Shown here piece after piece: positions 55,896 through 64,000 of a stretch of DNA of 64,000 bases; the first letter of the stretch is position 1; every line of letters starts with the position of its first letter. The notes below the pieces were generated by a model that did no database searches, was not told the origin of the DNA, and worked only from the letters and a program-made list of their open reading frames with translations. The stretch covers positions 62,001 through 126,000 of the forward strand of contig JADYYP010000014.1 in the NCBI GenBank assembly GCA_020853575.1, read 5' to 3'. Source of the stretch: Planctomycetota bacterium (GTDB lineage Bacteria; Planctomycetota; UBA1135; GCA-002686595). Position numbers and translations under genes: made by a program.

Positions 55896-56585
55896 TCAGC
55901 CGAACAGCGACCAGCGCATGATCGCCCACAGCGCGATGAACGCGTCTTTCAGGCCGATCTTCTTGCCTTCGGAGTAGTCGCGACCGGCGTAGCTGATCGG
56001 CACCTCGTACACGCGCACGCGCATCTTCGCGACCTTGGCCGTGATCTCGGGCTCGACCGCGAAGGTGCGCGAACGGATCTGCAGGCGGTCGGCCACCTCG
56101 CGACGGAAGACCTTGTAGCAGGTCTCCATGTCCGTCAGGTTGAGGTTGGTGAAGCAGTTCGACGCCAGGGTCAGCATGCGGTTGCCGATGTAGTGATAGA
56201 AGAGATGCACGCGCGCGTACGCTCCTCCGAGGAAGCGCGAGCCGAAGACCACGTCGGCCTTGCCTTCGAGGATCGGCCGCAGGAGCGCGGGGTAGTCGCC
56301 CGGGTCGTACTCGAGATCGGCATCCTGGATCAGCACCACGTCGCCCGAGACCTTGGAGAATCCGGTGGCCAGCGCGCCGCCCTTGCCTTGGTTGGTCTCG
56401 TGACGGAAGACGCGCACGTTGGAGTGCTCGCGCGCCAGCTTCTGCATGATCTCCGGAGTGCGGTCCTTCGAGCAGTCGTCGACCAGGATCAACTCCTTGT
56501 CGTAGGGCACGGCCTGCACCCGCCGAACGATCTCCTCGAGGGTCTTCTCCTCGTTGTAGACCGGCATCACGATCGAGAGCTTCAT
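55896..56585 (-). CDS. Family 2 glycosyltransferase, polyprenyl-phosphate mannosyltransferase-like
   Basis: A 229-residue GT-A glycosyltransferase: MKLSIVMPVYNEEKTLEEIV, nucleotide-binding LILVDDCSKDRTPEIM and the metal-binding ADLEYDPGDYP (DxD-like). It lacks transmembrane helices. Length and motifs (VVFGSRFLGG, GRDYSEGKKIG) resemble dolichol/undecaprenyl-phosphate mannose synthases. It probably charges a lipid carrier with a sugar used by the GT39-like enzyme at the far end of the cluster. It begins 28 bp after the next gene's stop on the same strand. Confidence 0.87.
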   Translation of the reverse strand: MKLSIVMPVYNEEKTLEEIVRRVQAVPYDKELILVDDCSKDRTPEIMQKLAREHSNVRVFRHETNQGKGGALATGFSKVSGDVVLIQDADLEYDPGDYPALLRPILEGKADVVFGSRFLGGAYARVHLFYHYIGNRMLTLASNCFTNLNLTDMETCYKVFRREVADRLQIRSRTFAVEPEITAKVAKMRVRVYEVPISYAGRDYSEGKKIGLKDAFIALWAIMRWSLFG

Positions 56586-56613
56586 GCGAGCGTCGCGGGC
56601 GCTTGGGCCGGCC

Positions 56614-57882
56614 TCACTTGGCGGGGTCTTTCGTCATCAGCGTGAGGCCCTCGAAGAGCTTGGTCACGCCGAAGAACTCGGCGCTGCCTTCGAGCAGTCC
56701 CTTGAACTGCGGGTCGTCTTCGATGCACCACATCGGCCGGAGGAACAGACGGAAGATCTCCTGGTCGGCGCGTTTGCGGCGGGACTGTACCTCCGCGCGG
56801 CGCTGCATCCAATGTTCCCAGTTGGCGAGCAAGTCGTTGGCCGCGATCAGGTCCGCGGCGCACACGCTGGTGACCGGCGAGTATCCCGCCGCCCCGGGAG
56901 CCGGCCGGCGCGTCAACTTGCCGATCGCCTTGGAGATCTTCGACGGCCGGGCCGGTGTGTCGGCGGTGCGCGCCTTCTCGATCCGGAAGGGCTGGTCGCT
57001 GGGGATGCCGGAAACGATCAACATGCGGCGCAGGAACAGCGCCAACGCGACCGGCAGGATCTTGCGCAAGTGCTCGTCGTCGTAATTCTTGAAGCACGCG
57101 TAGAGCGGGTTGCGCACCTGGATCAGACGCACGGTCTCGAGCGGCAAGCGCTTGGACGTGCCGTGGTGATGATGCCAGCAGACGCTGCTCGGGACGTAGT
57201 GCACCTCGTGGCCCAAGACCCACGTGCGCCAGCCCAGATCGACGTCCTCGTAGTAGGCGAAGAACTCGTTGTCGAAGCCTCCGACCTCGTCGAACGTGCG
57301 CGCGTCCATGGCCATCGCGCCGCCGCAGGCGAACAGCGTCTTGCGCGGAACGTCGTGCTCGGCGGACGGCACGTCCTTGTAGCCGTAGGCCAGACCGATG
57401 CCGTGGAAATTGACTCCGCCACCCGCCGAGTCGATGGTCTTGCCGTCCCACGAGAGCATCTTGGAGCCGGTGGCCGCCGCTTCACCGCGCGCGATCGGCT
57501 GCACCAGCTCGCGCAGCCACCCGCGATCGACGCGGATGTCGTTGTTGAGGAACGCGAGCACGCTGGCATCGCCACGCAGGCGCGCGCCCTGGTTGCAACC
57601 CGGCGCGAATCCCACGTTGCGCGGATTGACTTCGAGACGCACCCACGGCCAGCGCTTGCGGCACTCCTCGACGCTGCCGTCGTCCGAGCCGTTGTCGATC
57701 AACAGCACGTCGAGCTTGTCCTTGGGGTAATCCATAGCCGCCAAGCTCTCGAAGCAGCGCTCGAGGTGGTGGCGACCGTTGAGATTGAGGATCACGACGC
57801 AGACCTTGGGCAGCTCCGCGTCGCCGACGCGGCGACCCGGTTTGACCGCCAAGTCGGCCATCGTGAACTTGTGCTTGCGCAT
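56614..57882 (-). CDS. Family 2 glycosyltransferase (rhamnosyltransferase-like)
   Basis: A 422-residue enzyme. The GT2 domain starts at about residue 25: VCVVILNLNGRHHLERCFES, LLIDNGSDDGSVEECRK, VGFAPGCNQGAR, LAFLNNDIRVDRGW and FFAYYEDVDLGWR, typical of WbbL/rhamnosyl transferases. One or two hydrophobic segments near residues 280-300 (ILPVALALFLRRMLIV) may attach it to the membrane. The last 100 residues are of unknown role. ATG at 57882 begins MRKHKFTMADL. It lies in a same-strand series with the neighbouring transferases, 26 bp after the preceding stop. Confidence 0.87.
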   Translation of the reverse strand: MRKHKFTMADLAVKPGRRVGDAELPKVCVVILNLNGRHHLERCFESLAAMDYPKDKLDVLLIDNGSDDGSVEECRKRWPWVRLEVNPRNVGFAPGCNQGARLRGDASVLAFLNNDIRVDRGWLRELVQPIARGEAAATGSKMLSWDGKTIDSAGGGVNFHGIGLAYGYKDVPSAEHDVPRKTLFACGGAMAMDARTFDEVGGFDNEFFAYYEDVDLGWRTWVLGHEVHYVPSSVCWHHHHGTSKRLPLETVRLIQVRNPLYACFKNYDDEHLRKILPVALALFLRRMLIVSGIPSDQPFRIEKARTADTPARPSKISKAIGKLTRRPAPGAAGYSPVTSVCAADLIAANDLLANWEHWMQRRAEVQSRRKRADQEIFRLFLRPMWCIEDDPQFKGLLEGSAEFFGVTKLFEGLTLMTKDPAK

Positions 57883-57908
57883 GGGAACGGTCGAACGAGC
57901 GAGTGGCG

Positions 57909-60680
57909 TCAGGAAGCGCGCGGGGGGCAGGTGAGCGAAGCGAGCGCGCGCGAGACCCTCAGGCGCGCGACGCGTAGGTAGACCTCGCCCTGCGGCGTGC
58001 GCGTGTCGAGGCGCAGGCGCTGGGCGGGAGCGGCGAGCTCGGCGCTGAAGCGGAACACACGGCGTTCGCCGCGATCGCCGGCGTGGAAGGGCTCGATCTG
58101 GCCCAGCTCGCGGCCGTCGAGCGAGAGCGTCCCCCCGAGGGCGATGGAGCTCTCGCCGGCCAGCGTCTCGAGCTCGACTTCGATCTCGATGCGGCCGGGC
58201 CCGCAGGTGCTGGCGTCGTACTCGACGTACGCGCCGCCGGGTCGCAGCAGCGCCAGCTCCGCTCCCTGCTGCTCGACCGGTCCGGAGCGCGCGAGCGTGG
58301 CCACGCCGCGCTTGTCGAGCAACAGCGTGGCACTGGACTCGCGCCGCACGCAGCACAGCCCGCGGTAGCGCACCTCCATCTCGCGCGCGTCCTCGGACAT
58401 GGTCTTGATGTGACGGAAGCGCTTGAGCGAGCCGAGCAGCGCCGGCTCGTCCACCAACCGCGCCAGCTTGGCGGCGAGATCGTGCGCGTCCCCCACCTCG
58501 AAATGCAGCCCGTCGACGCCATCGCGCACGAGCTCGGCCATGCCCCCGATGTTGCTGGTGACGATGGGGGTCTCGAACAGGAACGACTCGTGGATCGTGA
58601 TCGGTGAGTTCTCGAACCACGTCGAGGGCACGGCGAGCACGTCGATCTGCTCGTACACGGAAGCGATCTTGTGGTTGTCGAAGCGCCCATGGAACACGAC
58701 CGCGTCGCCACATTCGCGGGCCAGCTCGGCGAGCTGCGCGTGGTACGCGTCCTTGTCCGGCTTGAACTCGCCGTAGACGTGCAACACCAGCGGCTTGCCG
58801 GCGAGCTCCTTCATCGCGCGCACCAAGACGTCGACGCCCTTGTACCACAGCAGCGAGCCGACGTAGCCGATGCGCAATCGGCCGCGCTCGTCGGGACGGC
58901 GCTCGATCGCGCGGATGTTGTCGGTCAGCGTTCCGTAGTCCGAGTACAGCACGCGGTGCGCGTCGAACTTGCCCGTGTCGAGCAGCTTCTGGCGCAAGAA
59001 ACGGCTGGGCGCGATCACCAGATCGCTGGCCGCGTAGCCCGCGCAGGCGAATTCGTGGCGCTCGGCCATGTCGCGGAACTCACCGGCGTACTGCGCGACT
59101 TGCGCCATGCCGGGCACGTGCGCGGCGGCGCCGAGCATGCCCACGATCGGCTCGAGCACCGGGAGCATCTGCTTGGCGGCCGGGATCTGCTTGTAGTTCT
59201 TGTCCTTGACGCACAGCAGGCAGCCCAGACCTTGGTTCTCCTCGCAGCGCACGCCATCGGGGCGGATCAGCTGCACGCGCGCGCACAGCGCCCAGAAATC
59301 GTTGACGGTGATCACGGTCGGCAGACCGTACTCGCGCGCCACGGCCGGCAGATTGGCCGACATGTGGATCAGGTGCTGGAAGTGCACCAGATCGGGCTTG
59401 ACCTTGAGCAGCACCTCGCGGAACGCCGCCTCGGCCCGCGGCTGGTGGTAGCTCTCGCGCAGGTTCGCGTGCTGCAAGCGATGCGTCATGCGCCACACCG
59501 CGAGCCCCGAGAACTCTCCCGGCTCGAGCGAGAAGTCCGCCGGACCGCCGTCCTCGACGCTCTTCGCCGCCGGCGCGCGCGTCAAGATCACGACCTCGTG
59601 CCCGCGGCGCTGCATCTCGAGCGCCAGCCCGAGCGTGTACACCTCGGTGCCGGCCCAGGTGTCCGGAGGGAATCCGTGCACGACGTACAGCACGCGCAAC
59701 TTGGTGCGCTCGAGCATGCGCGTCGCCGGGAAGCGCCGCTTCGAGGTACCGCCCTCGAACAGTCCGACGAACGCCGCGCGGCGCAACTCCTCCGCGTAGC
59801 GCAGCTGGGTCTCCAGTTCAGCGCCACGGACCCCCGCGGCGCTCAGCGCCTCGCGGTCGCGCTCGAGTTGGCGCTTGGTCAAGACCTCCGCGTCGGAGCG
59901 CGACCCGACGCACACGCGGTCGAGCCACTCGGCGTTGAACTTGCCGTCGATCGCCGCGCGCTTGCGCATCTCCGCCGGCCCGTAGTCGTGGCTGTGCTCG
60001 ACGGTCGCGACGTCGTCGTAGACCACCGTGAAGCCCGCTTCGAGCAATCCGCGCGCGAGCAGCACGTCCTCGCCGAATTCGGTGCGCGGGAACGGGTGGA
60101 GCTCCCACACGTCGCGCCGCACGGCCGAGGCGACGTCGTTGAAGTTGTAGAGCACGCGCCTTTGGTGGGCGTCGAGCGCGTCGTACTGGGCCCGCTCGGG
60201 CAAGCGCACTTCGCGCCGACCGGCGGTGTAGCCCGGATCGAGCTCGCTGAAGACGCGCGTCAGGATCTGCGCGTCGGGGCGCGGCAGGTTGCGACAGTAG
60301 GCCGCTGCCACCGCCGGATCCTCGAAGTTGCGCGCCAAGGTCGCCAGCCAGCGCGAATCGCTGGGGATCGCGTCCTGCGTCAAGAACACCAGCAGGTCAC
60401 CGCTCGACTCCGCCGCCAGCAAGTTGCGCGTGTCGCCATGGTCGAACGCGCTCTGGTGCAAGTGCTGCACGCGCATCGGAACAGGGAAGCGCGCGCGCCA
60501 GCTCTCGAGGATCTCGAGCGTGCGATCGCGCGAGCCGGAGTCGACCACCGCAAAATCCCAGGGCAGCGGACAGTCCTGCGCCGCCAGGGCCTTCAAGACG
60601 CGCTCGAGGAACTCCTCGCCCTGCCACGTGGGCATCAGCACGGAGATCGAGCGCACGGGTCGCGGCTGGAAACGCGTCAT
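57909..60680 (-). CDS. Two-domain glycosyltransferase (GT2 plus GT4) with C-terminal beta region
   Basis: A 923-residue fusion. Residues about 1-270 are a GT2 domain (ISVLMPTWQGEEFLERVLKA, FAVVDSGSRDRTLEIL, FLTQDAIPSDSRW, FGEDVLLARGLLEAG). Residues about 330-740 are a GT4-type domain (VLYVVHGFPPDTWAGTEVYT, IGYVGSLLWYKGVDVLVRAM, FHGRFDNHKIASVYEQIDVL, PSTWFENSPITIHESF). A CxxC pair in LGCLLCVKDK lies inside. The last 170 residues look like beta strands (ALGGTLSLDGREL) and may bind a glycan. It starts directly at the preceding stop (no spacer) so it is likely in one transcript with the neighbouring GT2. It probably adds two different sugars. Confidence 0.87.
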   Translation of the reverse strand: MTRFQPRPVRSISVLMPTWQGEEFLERVLKALAAQDCPLPWDFAVVDSGSRDRTLEILESWRARFPVPMRVQHLHQSAFDHGDTRNLLAAESSGDLLVFLTQDAIPSDSRWLATLARNFEDPAVAAAYCRNLPRPDAQILTRVFSELDPGYTAGRREVRLPERAQYDALDAHQRRVLYNFNDVASAVRRDVWELHPFPRTEFGEDVLLARGLLEAGFTVVYDDVATVEHSHDYGPAEMRKRAAIDGKFNAEWLDRVCVGSRSDAEVLTKRQLERDREALSAAGVRGAELETQLRYAEELRRAAFVGLFEGGTSKRRFPATRMLERTKLRVLYVVHGFPPDTWAGTEVYTLGLALEMQRRGHEVVILTRAPAAKSVEDGGPADFSLEPGEFSGLAVWRMTHRLQHANLRESYHQPRAEAAFREVLLKVKPDLVHFQHLIHMSANLPAVAREYGLPTVITVNDFWALCARVQLIRPDGVRCEENQGLGCLLCVKDKNYKQIPAAKQMLPVLEPIVGMLGAAAHVPGMAQVAQYAGEFRDMAERHEFACAGYAASDLVIAPSRFLRQKLLDTGKFDAHRVLYSDYGTLTDNIRAIERRPDERGRLRIGYVGSLLWYKGVDVLVRAMKELAGKPLVLHVYGEFKPDKDAYHAQLAELARECGDAVVFHGRFDNHKIASVYEQIDVLAVPSTWFENSPITIHESFLFETPIVTSNIGGMAELVRDGVDGLHFEVGDAHDLAAKLARLVDEPALLGSLKRFRHIKTMSEDAREMEVRYRGLCCVRRESSATLLLDKRGVATLARSGPVEQQGAELALLRPGGAYVEYDASTCGPGRIEIEVELETLAGESSIALGGTLSLDGRELGQIEPFHAGDRGERRVFRFSAELAAPAQRLRLDTRTPQGEVYLRVARLRVSRALASLTCPPRAS

Positions 60681-61622
60681 CTAGCTGGTCCTTCCGAACG
60701 CGCGCGTCGTGGGCGAGCGATCCTCGCCGCGCGATCCAACCCACTGACCGAGCACCTGCGCGCCACGCAGGCACGGTGAAAACAGGGCGTAGCCGACGGT
60801 TCGCGCGCCGGGACGACGGGCGAGGTAGCGCAGATCCTGACGCACTTCGTAGGCGAATCCCTTGAGCGCGGAAAGCGCGCTCGGGCGCACCTGGATGCCG
60901 AGCTCGCGGCGTTGGAACTGGGCGTCGACCTTGTAGCGTTCGAAGGCCGAGGCCGGCGAATAGCGGTGAGCGTGGTACACGACCGCCTGCGGCGCGAAGC
61001 GGATCTTCCAGCCGGCCGCCAGCGCGCGCGCGGACCACGCGCAGTCCTCGCCGAAGGCGACGTCGGGGAACGGCAGCGCACGGAACACGTCGGCGCGGAT
61101 CGCGCTCGCGACGTTGTTGAAGCGCAGGAATTCGGCCCGCCGCGCGCCCACCAGCGCGTCCACGTCCCCCACCGTGCGCGGATCGCTCTCGTGCGGCGCG
61201 AGCGCGGCCTCGGGCGCTTCGAGCGCCGTGCGCATGGTCAACGGATCGTCGTCCGGCCGCGGCAAGATGCGCGCGTAGACACCGGCCACGCGCGGATCCT
61301 CGAAGGCCTCGAGCAGCCGCTCCAGGAACGTCTCGTCGACCGGCTCGACGTCTTGGGAGAGGAACACCAGGAACTCGCCGCGCGCACCCAGCGCGCAGCG
61401 GTTGCGCGTGGCCCCGTGGCGGAAGTCCTTCTGCTCGATCACTTCGATGCGCGCGCCGGCCTTGGCCAGCACCTCGCGCGAGCGATCGCTCGAGCTCGAG
61501 TCGATGGCGCACAGCTCGAAACCGCCGGTCAGGCGCTGCCGCTCGAGAGCCGCCATCAGCCGCCGCAGCTCCGCCTCGCCGTTCCAGGTGGGCAGGATGA
61601 TCGAAGCTCGCGGAGAGGTCAT
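60681..61622 (-). CDS. Family 2 glycosyltransferase (rhamnosyltransferase-like)
   Basis: A 313-residue GT2 enzyme: ASIILPTWNGEAELRRLMAA, LCAIDSSSSDRSREVL, KDFRHGATRNRCALGARG and FLVFLSQDVEPVDETF, the last being the DxD region. It resembles the N-terminal half of the next gene product, so these may be related by duplication. ATG at 61622 precedes the domain directly; the frame is open much further upstream but without a domain. The stop codon abuts the next start. Confidence 0.87.
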   Translation of the reverse strand: MTSPRASIILPTWNGEAELRRLMAALERQRLTGGFELCAIDSSSSDRSREVLAKAGARIEVIEQKDFRHGATRNRCALGARGEFLVFLSQDVEPVDETFLERLLEAFEDPRVAGVYARILPRPDDDPLTMRTALEAPEAALAPHESDPRTVGDVDALVGARRAEFLRFNNVASAIRADVFRALPFPDVAFGEDCAWSARALAAGWKIRFAPQAVVYHAHRYSPASAFERYKVDAQFQRRELGIQVRPSALSALKGFAYEVRQDLRYLARRPGARTVGYALFSPCLRGAQVLGQWVGSRGEDRSPTTRAFGRTS

Positions 61623-61883
61623 CGGGACACGCTGGGACGCTGCGGGAAAGCGCGCAGTATAGGCGCGGCGGCGCGGACGGCGCCACGCTGGGAGATGCAG
61701 CTTCGGAGTTTGGATTTGGCGGACCTTAGAGGGCGCGCCGAAACCCGGCCGTCCGTCGGAGGCGCGCGCGTGCCATGCGGCGCTCGCGCGGGCGGCCGTG
61801 TGGCTGCGCCGACGGCCGGCGTGGATCGAACGACGCTTCGACGCGCGACCACAGCCGCTCGAAGCACGGCGCGCTGCGCTGAA

Positions 61884-61922
61884 CCGCGCCCGAAGACCGC
61901 GCCCGAAGACCGCGCCCGAAGC
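61884..61922. repeat. 13-bp tandem repeat, three copies
   Basis: CCGCGCCCGAAGA occurs at 61884-61896 and 61897-61909, with a third copy ending in C instead of A at 61910-61922. Confidence 0.8.
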
Positions 61923-61973
61923 GCAGCTCGAGCACAGCGTGCGTGAGCGCGAACAAGACACGCTCATCCCCAG

Positions 61974-62012
61974 AAAAAAATTCGCCGCCGGCGCACGACC
62001 TGTCGGCGCGCC
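61974..62012 (-). terminator. Imperfect hairpin with T-run after the GT39-like gene
   Basis: On the minus strand an imperfect stem (GGCGC/GCGCC with inner CGA/TCG) at 62012-61990 is followed about 9 nt later by seven T. It lies 20 bp after the stop at 62033. This is the only U-rich intrinsic-type terminator I noticed here. Confidence 0.45.
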
Positions 62013-62032
62013 CCGAGCCGCGGCAGAACGGC

Positions 62033-63754
62033 TCAGGGACGCGCGAGCTCCCAAACCTCGACGACCGGGCCGATGGCGCGCGCCGCGAGCACGCGCAGCG
62101 TGAAGTTGGGCCACGCCACGCCCTCGTCGTCGTTGTAGTGGTCGGAGAGCTGGAAGAACAACTCGAGCTCGCTCGACTCGACGTCCGCATCCGGCCCGAA
62201 GCGCGCGAGCCGTGTGCCGCGCGCCTGCAACTCGCGCCGCAAGCGCACCATCAACGGGTGATTGGTGCGCGTCTGGTAGACCTCGATCACGAACAACGCG
62301 GGCGCGAGCGAAGCCAGGTGCTCGCCGATGTCGGCGGTCGCGCCCGGTCCACGAGGCAAGGTCAACCAGCGCAAGTCGAACTGCGCGGTCGGGCGGCGCT
62401 CCGGCGGAACGAGGAGTTGCCACGCGCTCCAGGGAGTCAGCGGCAGCTTCGGTGGCTTGCCATGGAACAACAGGCCCTCCGCGCGGCGCGCCAGCGGCAA
62501 GTCGAGCGCCGGGGGAGCGGCCGAGAGATACACGGTGCGCGTTGCGAGCGCAGGATCCTCGCTCACGAAGCGCGCCACGGAATCGAGCGTGTCTGGGCGA
62601 GTGCGCAGGAACGCGAGCTTCGCGCACGCGGCCCCGGGCACCAGCAATGCCACGGCAACCAGCACGGCGAGCAGCCGGCCCGACACGCGCTGCGCGAGCC
62701 GCTCGAAGCCCCATGCGGAGAACACCGCCGCGCAGGGCAACAAGGGCAGCACGAAGCGCTCGTAGGTGCGCTCGAAGAGCAGGATCGCGATCAGGTACGG
62801 CAGGGCGAAGGCCAACACGATCCAGCGCTCGCGAGCATCTCCGACCCGCGCGCCGCGCGCCACGAGCCACACCAGCGCGGCGAGCAGCGTGGTCAGACTG
62901 AGCAGCGGCTCGTAGCTCCACATCACCTGCGCGACCACCGGCAGGCCGCGGCCGCGGAACTGCGCCAGCGACACCGAGTGCTCCGCCAGTCGCAGGGCTC
63001 CGTCGGTGACTTCGCGCGCTTGTCCGACGTGCTCGAACAGGAACGGATAGAAGATCGGGATCGCGGCCAAGCTCAGGCCGAGCGGCAACAGCAACTTGCG
63101 GTCGAGGAAGCGCGCCGTGCCTCCGCGCAAGGCGTGGGCGGCCAGGCCTGCGAGCAGCACCGCGAGGGCGTTGTGCAAGCTCGCCAGCGCCAGCGCCGAG
63201 GCCACTCCGGCCCAGGCGTACGCGCGCCACGTCGGGCGGCGCACCAAGGCCAAGTCGCACACCAGCGCGAGCGTGATCAGCGTCGTCGCGACCCCGTGCG
63301 GCCGGGCCTGCTGCGCGAAGCTCTGGTGCAGCAAGCTGGTCGCGACGAAGGCGCAGGCGCACAGCGCCCACGCGTCGCGGACGAAACGTCGCGCCAGCAC
63401 GTAGGTCAGCGGGATCGCGGCCGACGAAAGGAGAGCGACGATCCAACGCACTTGCAGGTGCGTCCAGGACGCCGCGCGCAGGTGCTCCTCGAGCGTGCGC
63501 GGCGCGCTCGCGCCACTCGCGTCCGGCCGCGCCGGCAAGCAGCGCGCGAGGTCCGCGATCAAGTGCGGATACTGCTCGTCGGGTGCTTCGACGGCGGCCG
63601 TGGTCCAACCCTCGCGCAGCAGATCGACGTGTCCGGGGATGTCCGGATCGGGTTCCTCCCACACCGGCAGGCCGAAACCCAGGCCGGTCGTCCGCAGGAC
63701 GAGCGTCGCCAGGGTCAGCAACACACACAGGACATGGGCGGTCTTCGATCCCAT
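62033..63754 (-). CDS. GT39/ArnT-like polytopic membrane glycosyltransferase
   Basis: A 573-residue membrane protein. A first hydrophobic helix is followed by a loop with PVWEEPDPDIPGHV, an acidic loop similar to the DE-type catalytic motif of GT-C enzymes. About nine to eleven more helices follow, with ASLLHQSFAQQARPHG-like segments (TSLLHQSFAQQARPHGV) and FLVPGAACAKLA-like segments. The C-terminal 170 residues are soluble and face the periplasm. GT-C enzymes use polyprenyl-phosphate sugars to glycosylate proteins or lipids. ATG at 63754 is used; a GTG three bases earlier is possible. Neighbouring transferases in the same direction support a surface-glycan pathway. Confidence 0.78.
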   Translation of the reverse strand: MGSKTAHVLCVLLTLATLVLRTTGLGFGLPVWEEPDPDIPGHVDLLREGWTTAAVEAPDEQYPHLIADLARCLPARPDASGASAPRTLEEHLRAASWTHLQVRWIVALLSSAAIPLTYVLARRFVRDAWALCACAFVATSLLHQSFAQQARPHGVATTLITLALVCDLALVRRPTWRAYAWAGVASALALASLHNALAVLLAGLAAHALRGGTARFLDRKLLLPLGLSLAAIPIFYPFLFEHVGQAREVTDGALRLAEHSVSLAQFRGRGLPVVAQVMWSYEPLLSLTTLLAALVWLVARGARVGDARERWIVLAFALPYLIAILLFERTYERFVLPLLPCAAVFSAWGFERLAQRVSGRLLAVLVAVALLVPGAACAKLAFLRTRPDTLDSVARFVSEDPALATRTVYLSAAPPALDLPLARRAEGLLFHGKPPKLPLTPWSAWQLLVPPERRPTAQFDLRWLTLPRGPGATADIGEHLASLAPALFVIEVYQTRTNHPLMVRLRRELQARGTRLARFGPDADVESSELELFFQLSDHYNDDEGVAWPNFTLRVLAARAIGPVVEVWELARP

Positions 63755-64000
63755 CACGCGCCGTTACGAGTGTCCCCGAGCGTGGCCGCGAACTCCACAC
63801 CCGATCCGACTCCGCGGTACGTTCGCGGGATGCGCGGAACAGCGGCGCGCGCTAGGCTTCCCGCTCCTCCGGGACCGTCCACGATGCACGTCCAACGCAC
63901 CTGAACCCTTGACCAGGCCCGGGGTCGCCGGGCCACAGTCGTCGCTGCTCAACCGAGCGATCCGGACCCGCTGTAGGGCCACGGATTCGAACGCGCGGCG
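63755..64000. other. Right-edge non-coding region
   Basis: About 245 bp without a credible gene. A perfect 7-bp stem (GGCCCGG at 63916-63922 with CCGGGCC at 63928-63934) closes a 5-nt loop and may be a terminator for a gene beyond the edge. GGATTCGAACG at 63983-63993 looks like a tRNA T-loop on the minus strand, but its flanking stem does not pair. Confidence 0.35.

Larger units (their letters stand above)
61623..62032. other. Intergenic region with short repeats
   Basis: About 410 bp between two glycosyltransferase genes with no credible gene. It holds a 13-bp repeat (61884-61922), a run of seven A (61974-61980) and a hairpin next to it. It should contain the promoter for the downstream glycosyltransferase genes, but no clear promoter was identified. 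Confidence 0.4.

Noticed and set aside
63983..64000. GGATTCGAACG at the right edge, like a tRNA T-loop on the minus strand
   Set aside because: The bases on either side of the TTCGAAT loop do not form a T-stem beyond the first pair, and the rest of a tRNA would lie beyond the window. Not called.

Overview
The window is a GC-rich stretch of bacterial chromosome that most likely comes from a planctomycete (Planctomycetota). The evidence is indirect: a small membrane protein beginning MTDNPYSAP, FG-GAP and LamG secreted proteins sharing one C-terminal module, an ECF sigma factor fused to a membrane-anchored extracytoplasmic part, a DUF1573-like domain, a sulfatase-fold lipoprotein and many lipoproteins. 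No 16S rRNA or other decisive marker is present. Coding density is high, and because of the GC content almost every real gene has long open shadow frames. No rRNA, convincing tRNA, CRISPR array, transposase or integrase was found.

Layout. 1-5.5 kb: HEAT-repeat protein (cut by the left edge), sulfite-oxidase-like molybdoenzyme, orphan secretion-module tail, terpenoid-cyclase-toroid lipoprotein, VOC protein and a phosphoesterase-LamG protein. 5.7-11.1 kb: two adjacent large paralogous secreted proteins of unrecognised family. 11.2-14.6 kb: an ALDH7-type aldehyde dehydrogenase and the ABC-F protein EttA. 14.9-22.3 kb: FG-GAP secreted protein, a 15-bp tandem repeat, NPYSAP membrane protein, acyltransferase plus SGNH hydrolase pair, HerA-like ATPase, GNAT. 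22.4-26.1 kb: tig-clpP-clpX. 26.1-32.7 kb: membrane TPR protein, DHH phosphoesterase, rlmN, coiled-coil lipoprotein, LamG protein. 32.7-36.7 kb: two novel secreted proteins bounded by 166-bp direct repeats, one of which is the 3' end of the lysine 6-aminotransferase gene. 36.6-46.6 kb: lysine aminotransferase, catalytically degenerate ALDH-like protein, rnpA-yidD, sulfatase-fold lipoprotein, beta-propeller lipoprotein, M28-PDZ peptidase, MBL hydrolase and a two-CW protein. 46.8-63.8 kb: a long minus-strand run with the sigma-factor fusion, an AddAB-like helicase/nuclease pair, four glycosyltransferase genes and a GT39-like membrane glycosyltransferase.

How the genes work together. tig-clpP-clpX is a protein folding and degradation unit. 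rnpA-yidD joins tRNA maturation to membrane-protein insertion. Lysine 6-aminotransferase makes aminoadipate semialdehyde, which the ALDH7-type enzyme 24 kb away could oxidise. The acyltransferase/SGNH pair and the 56-64 kb glycosyltransferases probably build or decorate cell-surface polysaccharide. The AddAB-like pair would process DNA ends for recombination.

The most unusual points are the repeat-bounded two-gene segment at 32.7-36.7 kb, the unknown tandem paralogs at 5.7-11.1 kb, the 982-residue sigma-factor fusion, and the C-terminal module shared by several secreted proteins. All assignments come from reading the sequence; no database search was run.
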